From UBA4582 sp965657335 (GTDB taxonomy: Bacteria; Pseudomonadota; Gammaproteobacteria; Pseudomonadales; Azotimanducaceae): a stretch of 64,000 bases of DNA. Under the pieces are notes generated by a model. The model did not search any database and was not told the DNA's origin. It saw only the letters and a list, made by a program, of their open reading frames with translations. Position numbers and translations under genes: made by a program. Location of the stretch: the NCBI GenBank assembly GCA_965657335.1, contig CBFHOH010000003.1:1-64000 (forward strand), in the 5' to 3' direction. Below are positions 60,528 through 64,000 of this stretch, in pieces (the first letter of the stretch is position 1; the number at the start of each line of letters is the position of its first letter).

Positions 60528-61565
60528 TCATTGAGCAGAAACGTAACGATCAAATGCCTCTGAAGTTTGTGCGACAAACCCCTCACGCTCTTTCATTATA
60601 ACCATTATCGGAATGTTTTGGGCATTCGCTAATGCAATACCTTTTTCAGCGCCCATGACATTGATCGCTGTTGCCAGCCCATCAGCTAGCGCAGTGGAGC
60701 GGTCCAATACCGTAACGGAAGCAAGGTTATGCGTGATTGGCATGCCCGTCTTTGGATTTATCGTATGAGAGTAACGCTTGCCATCAACCTCAAAGTAATT
60801 TCGGTAGTCGCCTGAGGTTGCCATGCCTAGGTTCCTCAGTTCAATTACCGAATGCATTTCCCGCTTGGTTGCATCCGGCAACTCAATTGCAATGCGCCAA
60901 GATTTTCCAGCTTGATTGACTCCCCTGCCCTTAAGTTCTCCACCAATCTCAACGAGATAATCTGTATGCCCCTGCCTGTCAAGCAAGCGAGCAACCTGAT
61001 CAACCGCATAACCTTTTGCAATCGCTGAGAGATCAATAGAGATATCTTTTGTACGTTGAACGTAAACATCACCCAATATCAGTCCGTCGGTACCAGTTCG
61101 GCTAAGCGCTTCAGCGATAACCTCGGTCGACGGTATCTTTGAATCCGTCATTGTTGGACCGAAACCCCACAATTCGACAACAGGTGCTAGTGAAATATCA
61201 AAAGCACCATCGCTCAGCGCATGTATTTCAGCTGATAACGCCAAAACTTCCCGTGTTTCACCAGAGACAGGAAAGCGTTCATCGAGTTCACTCCGATTGA
61301 GCAAAGACAACTCGGAGTCATCCTTGTAGTTCGACATCAGCTGGTTAATCCTGTCCACTGACATTTGAACCTGGCTCTGCAGCTCCTCCCGACCGACGTT
61401 TGGACCTACAACCTTGACGCTGTAGGTCGTGCCCATGGTATTTCCGGTAACTGTCACCATTGGCGGAGGGGCGGATTCGCACCCGCCAAGAAACAATATC
61501 GTGACGGACAGAGATAGGATTAATCTTAATTTTATTATCGCGATGTTTTTAAGCGTCTTTTTCAC
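60528..61565 (-). CDS. apbE: FAD:protein FMN transferase ApbE (lipoprotein)
   Basis: ApbE attaches FMN to threonine in Nqr/Rnf-type subunits. The 345-residue product starts with a signal ending in the lipobox LGGC (Cys near 29), then GNTMGTTYSVKVV, the metal/FAD segment GELKGRGVNQAGKSWRIAIE, GDYRNYFEVDGKRYSHTINPKTG and the C-terminal half with TALADGLATAINVMG. The start is GTG with AAAGAGG upstream. A CoA-ligase gene ends 12 bases before it, and nqrM follows. Confidence 0.94.
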   Translation of the reverse strand: MKKTLKNIAIIKLRLILSLSVTILFLGGCESAPPPMVTVTGNTMGTTYSVKVVGPNVGREELQSQVQMSVDRINQLMSNYKDDSELSLLNRSELDERFPVSGETREVLALSAEIHALSDGAFDISLAPVVELWGFGPTMTDSKIPSTEVIAEALSRTGTDGLILGDVYVQRTKDISIDLSAIAKGYAVDQVARLLDRQGHTDYLVEIGGELKGRGVNQAGKSWRIAIELPDATKREMHSVIELRNLGMATSGDYRNYFEVDGKRYSHTINPKTGMPITHNLASVTVLDRSTALADGLATAINVMGAEKGIALANAQNIPIMVIMKEREGFVAQTSEAFDRYVSAQ

Positions 61566-61577
61566 TAAACCTCTTTG

Positions 61578-63203
61578 CTACTCATCCGAAACGATCGGCG
61601 CTAATCTCTCACGCAGTTCGTTTTTGGCTATTTTTTCTAGTGTTGATCGGGGTAACGTGTCTACGATGTGAACGGCTCGCACCACCTTGAAATCGGCAAG
61701 GTTACTGACGCAGTGGTCGATAATCCTGCGCTCAATATCCTTGAGTTCAGTTTCATCGGCACGCGTGATAGTTGACTCACTGAGAATCACAAAAGCAACA
61801 GGTACCTCATCCAGCATGTGATGCTTTTGGGCAACCACAGCGCACTCTGACACAAGTCCTGATGACATAATGACGGTTTCAATTTCTGATGCCGCAACAT
61901 TTTCTGCGCCCACTTTAAGCATGTCTTTCTCCCGGTCGCAGAAAAACATGTTGCCACTTTCATCAAACCTCACCACATCACCAGTGACAAACCAGCCTTG
62001 CTGATCGAAGCTCTCACGATTCGCCTCTGGATTCTTGAAATACTCTTTAAATAAACTCACGCCGCGTATGCCGCGGATCGTGAGCAGCCCTTTTTCACCC
62101 ACCCCGCAAAGCTCATTCGCTTCGTTTGTTACGCGTACGTCGTAGGCAAAACTTGATCTTCCCATCGACAACCTCGGCCCGGGATGGTCAAGATCCCCGA
62201 TAATCCCCTGCGTGATCGTCTCTGTCATACCCCACCAACCGATTGTTTGGATATCGTAGCGTTTCTGAACCTCCGGCAGATGTGCCCCCAAACCCCAAAA
62301 CCGATACTCGTTTTTCTCGGGCACTGGCTGAGAAGCTAGTGCTTTGACGCAAAAGGGGATGAGTGAGGCCCAACTGCACGCGTATCTGGCGGAGACAGAC
62401 CAAAACCGGGACGCAGAAAATCGCGGTTGCAAGACCATCGTACCGCCAGCCCAGAGCGTCGACAGCATGGAGTACGATTGCGCGTTGGTATGAAACAGCG
62501 GCAAAACAATCAGCGTGCAGTCTTCGTGTCGCAACCTCATTTGAGTTGCATTTACTTGCGCTCCCCAGATCGCATTGGCATGCGTCCAAAGCACTGCTTT
62601 TGGGCGCGAGGTGGTACCAGATGTAAACTGGATCCCTAAGTCAGCCCAAGGATCGACAGTTCTTTGCATAACATCTGTGCCCACAACCTCTTCTAGCAAT
62701 TCGGAAAAGGGTCTGAATTCGTTTCCCTCCAGACCGGCAACTTCACCATCTGTGACAAAAAATGACTCGACATCGGGTGCAGAACTCCGCAAAAGTTGAG
62801 CGAGAGAGGGCTGCGTAATGGCACAACTTACTTCCGCAAAATCTACAAAATAGGTCAAATCTCTAGCGACAGACCTCGTGTTCGTTGAAACGGCTGTAGC
62901 ACCTAGGTGCGCACAGGCAAACCAGCTAAGCAGGAACTCCGGACAATTATCCAGATGAATGAGCACCTTATCTCCGGCAACAACACCAGATTTCGCAAGA
63001 TTATTTGCGACCAGAATGACTTCACGCTGAAACTCTGCATAAGTCCAACTCGCATCTTCCGAGTCAAAAGGTACCCAATGCAAGAAGACCTTGTCGGGCG
63101 TGCGCTCTGCCCACTGATTCAACAGCCAGGGAACATCCCGGCCTTCAATCTGCAATTGCTGTGTATGGGTGAGCGTGGTCAAAAGTGATTGTTCCGAACC
63201 CAT
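61578..63203 (-). CDS. AMP-forming acyl-CoA ligase, crotonobetaine/carnitine-ligase-like
   Basis: The 541-residue adenylating enzyme shows GIQFTSGTTSRPKAVLWTH (about 190-208), GWWGMTETITQGIIGD and DREKDMLKVGAENVAASEIETVIM. This combination resembles ligases of the CaiC group more than FadD. ATG 63203 is chosen; a TTG one codon earlier is open. It starts 98 bases after a truncated F420-type gene on the same strand and ends 12 bases before apbE. No carnitine genes are in view. Confidence 0.88.
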   Translation of the reverse strand: MGSEQSLLTTLTHTQQLQIEGRDVPWLLNQWAERTPDKVFLHWVPFDSEDASWTYAEFQREVILVANNLAKSGVVAGDKVLIHLDNCPEFLLSWFACAHLGATAVSTNTRSVARDLTYFVDFAEVSCAITQPSLAQLLRSSAPDVESFFVTDGEVAGLEGNEFRPFSELLEEVVGTDVMQRTVDPWADLGIQFTSGTTSRPKAVLWTHANAIWGAQVNATQMRLRHEDCTLIVLPLFHTNAQSYSMLSTLWAGGTMVLQPRFSASRFWSVSARYACSWASLIPFCVKALASQPVPEKNEYRFWGLGAHLPEVQKRYDIQTIGWWGMTETITQGIIGDLDHPGPRLSMGRSSFAYDVRVTNEANELCGVGEKGLLTIRGIRGVSLFKEYFKNPEANRESFDQQGWFVTGDVVRFDESGNMFFCDREKDMLKVGAENVAASEIETVIMSSGLVSECAVVAQKHHMLDEVPVAFVILSESTITRADETELKDIERRIIDHCVSNLADFKVVRAVHIVDTLPRSTLEKIAKNELRERLAPIVSDE

Positions 63204-63301
63204 CAATATTCTCGCGACGCCTTATTATTCTGAAAAAAAGCCTGTGCACCCCCGACCTAACCCGTCAAGTCATGCGACTCAACGGATTATTCTAGTTCGC
63301 A

Positions 63302-64000
63302 TCAGATCTTTTCGATTAAGTTTTTGAATGCGTCACAGTTTCTGACCCGTTCCTCTGATGTCGTGCCCTGAAAGCTCACATTAAGGTTAGTCACACCGGC
63401 TTCCTTAAAGACTTGCAGACGTTCTTTCACGAACCCCTCTGAGCCAATAAGTGAGGTTGAATCGAGATAACTTTGAGGAATCGCGGCTTCTGCTTCTGAC
63501 TTTCGACCTGATAGATACAAGTTCTGGATTAGTTCAGCTTCCTCTTCATATCCGTACTTTCTAAAAATCTGATTGTAGAAGTTCTTTTCCTTCGCTCCCA
63601 TACCGCCAACGTACAAAGCAATACCGGGGCGAGACATATCACGATAGCTCTCCAAACCCTCGCCAATCGCCACAGAACCGCCTGCATAAACCTCCAGCGG
63701 CGGCAATGCGGGGTCACGTTTAGCGTTACCACGCCGTAATGCGTCACCCCAGACAGCATCGGCACCCTCCGCCATGAAAAATGCTGGCAACCAAGCTTCA
63801 GCTATTTCTGCAGTCATCTCGACGCTTTTCTCTCCTAGTGTTGCGAGTGCAATTGGAATATCGCTGCGATATGGATGATTAATTATTTTTAGCGGTATAC
63901 CAAGTCCAGTGCCTTGATCAGCGGATAACGGGATCTGGTATTTCTTTCCTTGATAATCAAGTTTTTCGTCTCTGCGCCAAACCTCGCGGCAAATATCAAC
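63302..64000 (-). CDS. F420-type LLM oxidoreductase, truncated at the window edge
   Basis: The gene runs from the window end to its stop at 63302; the N-terminus is outside. The 232 visible residues match the C-terminal two thirds of F420-dependent LLM enzymes: GTGLGIPLKIINHPYRSDIPIALATLGEKS, MTAEIAEAWLPAFFMAEGAD, YVGGMGAKEKNFYNQIFRKYGYEEEAELIQNLYLSGRK and GSEGFVKERLQVFKEAGVTNLNVSF. These resemble mycobacterial F420 oxidoreductases closely. Whether the host makes F420 cannot be seen. Confidence 0.9.
   Translation of the reverse strand, partial: VDICREVWRRDEKLDYQGKKYQIPLSADQGTGLGIPLKIINHPYRSDIPIALATLGEKSVEMTAEIAEAWLPAFFMAEGADAVWGDALRRGNAKRDPALPPLEVYAGGSVAIGEGLESYRDMSRPGIALYVGGMGAKEKNFYNQIFRKYGYEEEAELIQNLYLSGRKSEAEAAIPQSYLDSTSLIGSEGFVKERLQVFKEAGVTNLNVSFQGTTSEERVRNCDAFKNLIEKI

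Overview
The window reads as chromosome of an aerobic, probably marine gammaproteobacterium. The evidence is a Pseudomonas-like envelope block (a probable rne tail, murB, kdsB, ycaR, msbA/lpxK, exbD, exbB; and comEC, DUF2062, lolC-lolD-lolE), plus clpB, greB, pdxH, hisC, coaX/coaBC, an apbE/nqrM pair and many acyl-CoA, flavin and molybdenum oxidoreductase genes. The genus cannot be fixed by eye. Genes are dense, operons often overlap by 1-11 bases, and TTG or GTG starts are frequent. I saw no prophage, CRISPR array, rRNA or intact insertion sequence; tRNAs were not searched for systematically.

Region 1 (1-8.5 kb, mostly minus strand) is an envelope operon: murB, kdsB, ycaR, a fused MsbA-LpxK protein, exbD and exbB, facing the 3' end of a plus-strand gene (probably rne). 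Between murB and kdsB lie two unusual genes. One is a UGSC-family selenoprotein that must read an in-frame TGA and carries a SECIS-like hairpin just downstream. The other is a thioredoxin-fold partner protein.

Region 2 (8.6-18.8 kb) holds an aldonolactone-oxidase-like flavoenzyme, an NYN-domain protein behind an RhlE-type helicase, 3-hydroxyacyl-CoA dehydrogenase, two luciferase-like oxidoreductases, an SDR / beta-lactamase-fold / GNAT operon and a nitroreductase. An 0.88-kb stretch without a clear gene contains inverted repeats.

Region 3 (18.9-29.5 kb, plus strand) is a copper/silver export operon (small Cys/His protein, TolC-type channel, CusB, CusA, CusF-like). It is followed by a cobalt-type nitrile hydratase operon (acyl-CoA ligase, beta, alpha, accessory protein).

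Region 4 (29.5-41.5 kb) has MaoC and DSD1-type enzymes, an NSS transporter, a membrane methyltransferase, an IorAB-type molybdenum hydroxylase, two cation diffusion facilitators, pdxH and an LhgO-like oxidase.

Region 5 (41.5-50.2 kb) has clpB with a sigma-32-like promoter, a small protein ahead of a terminator, beta-propeller phytase, greB, hisC, DUF2244, coaX and coaBC. Region 6 (50.4-58.3 kb) has comEC, DUF2062, lolCDE and a DAHP synthase. Region 7 (58.3-64 kb) has two acyl-CoA ligases, nqrM, apbE and a truncated F420-type oxidoreductase.

The most unusual items are the selenoprotein and its partner, the MsbA-LpxK fusion, the nitrile hydratase operon that has an acyl-CoA ligase but no amidase, and a beta-lactamase-fold protein without its catalytic serine.
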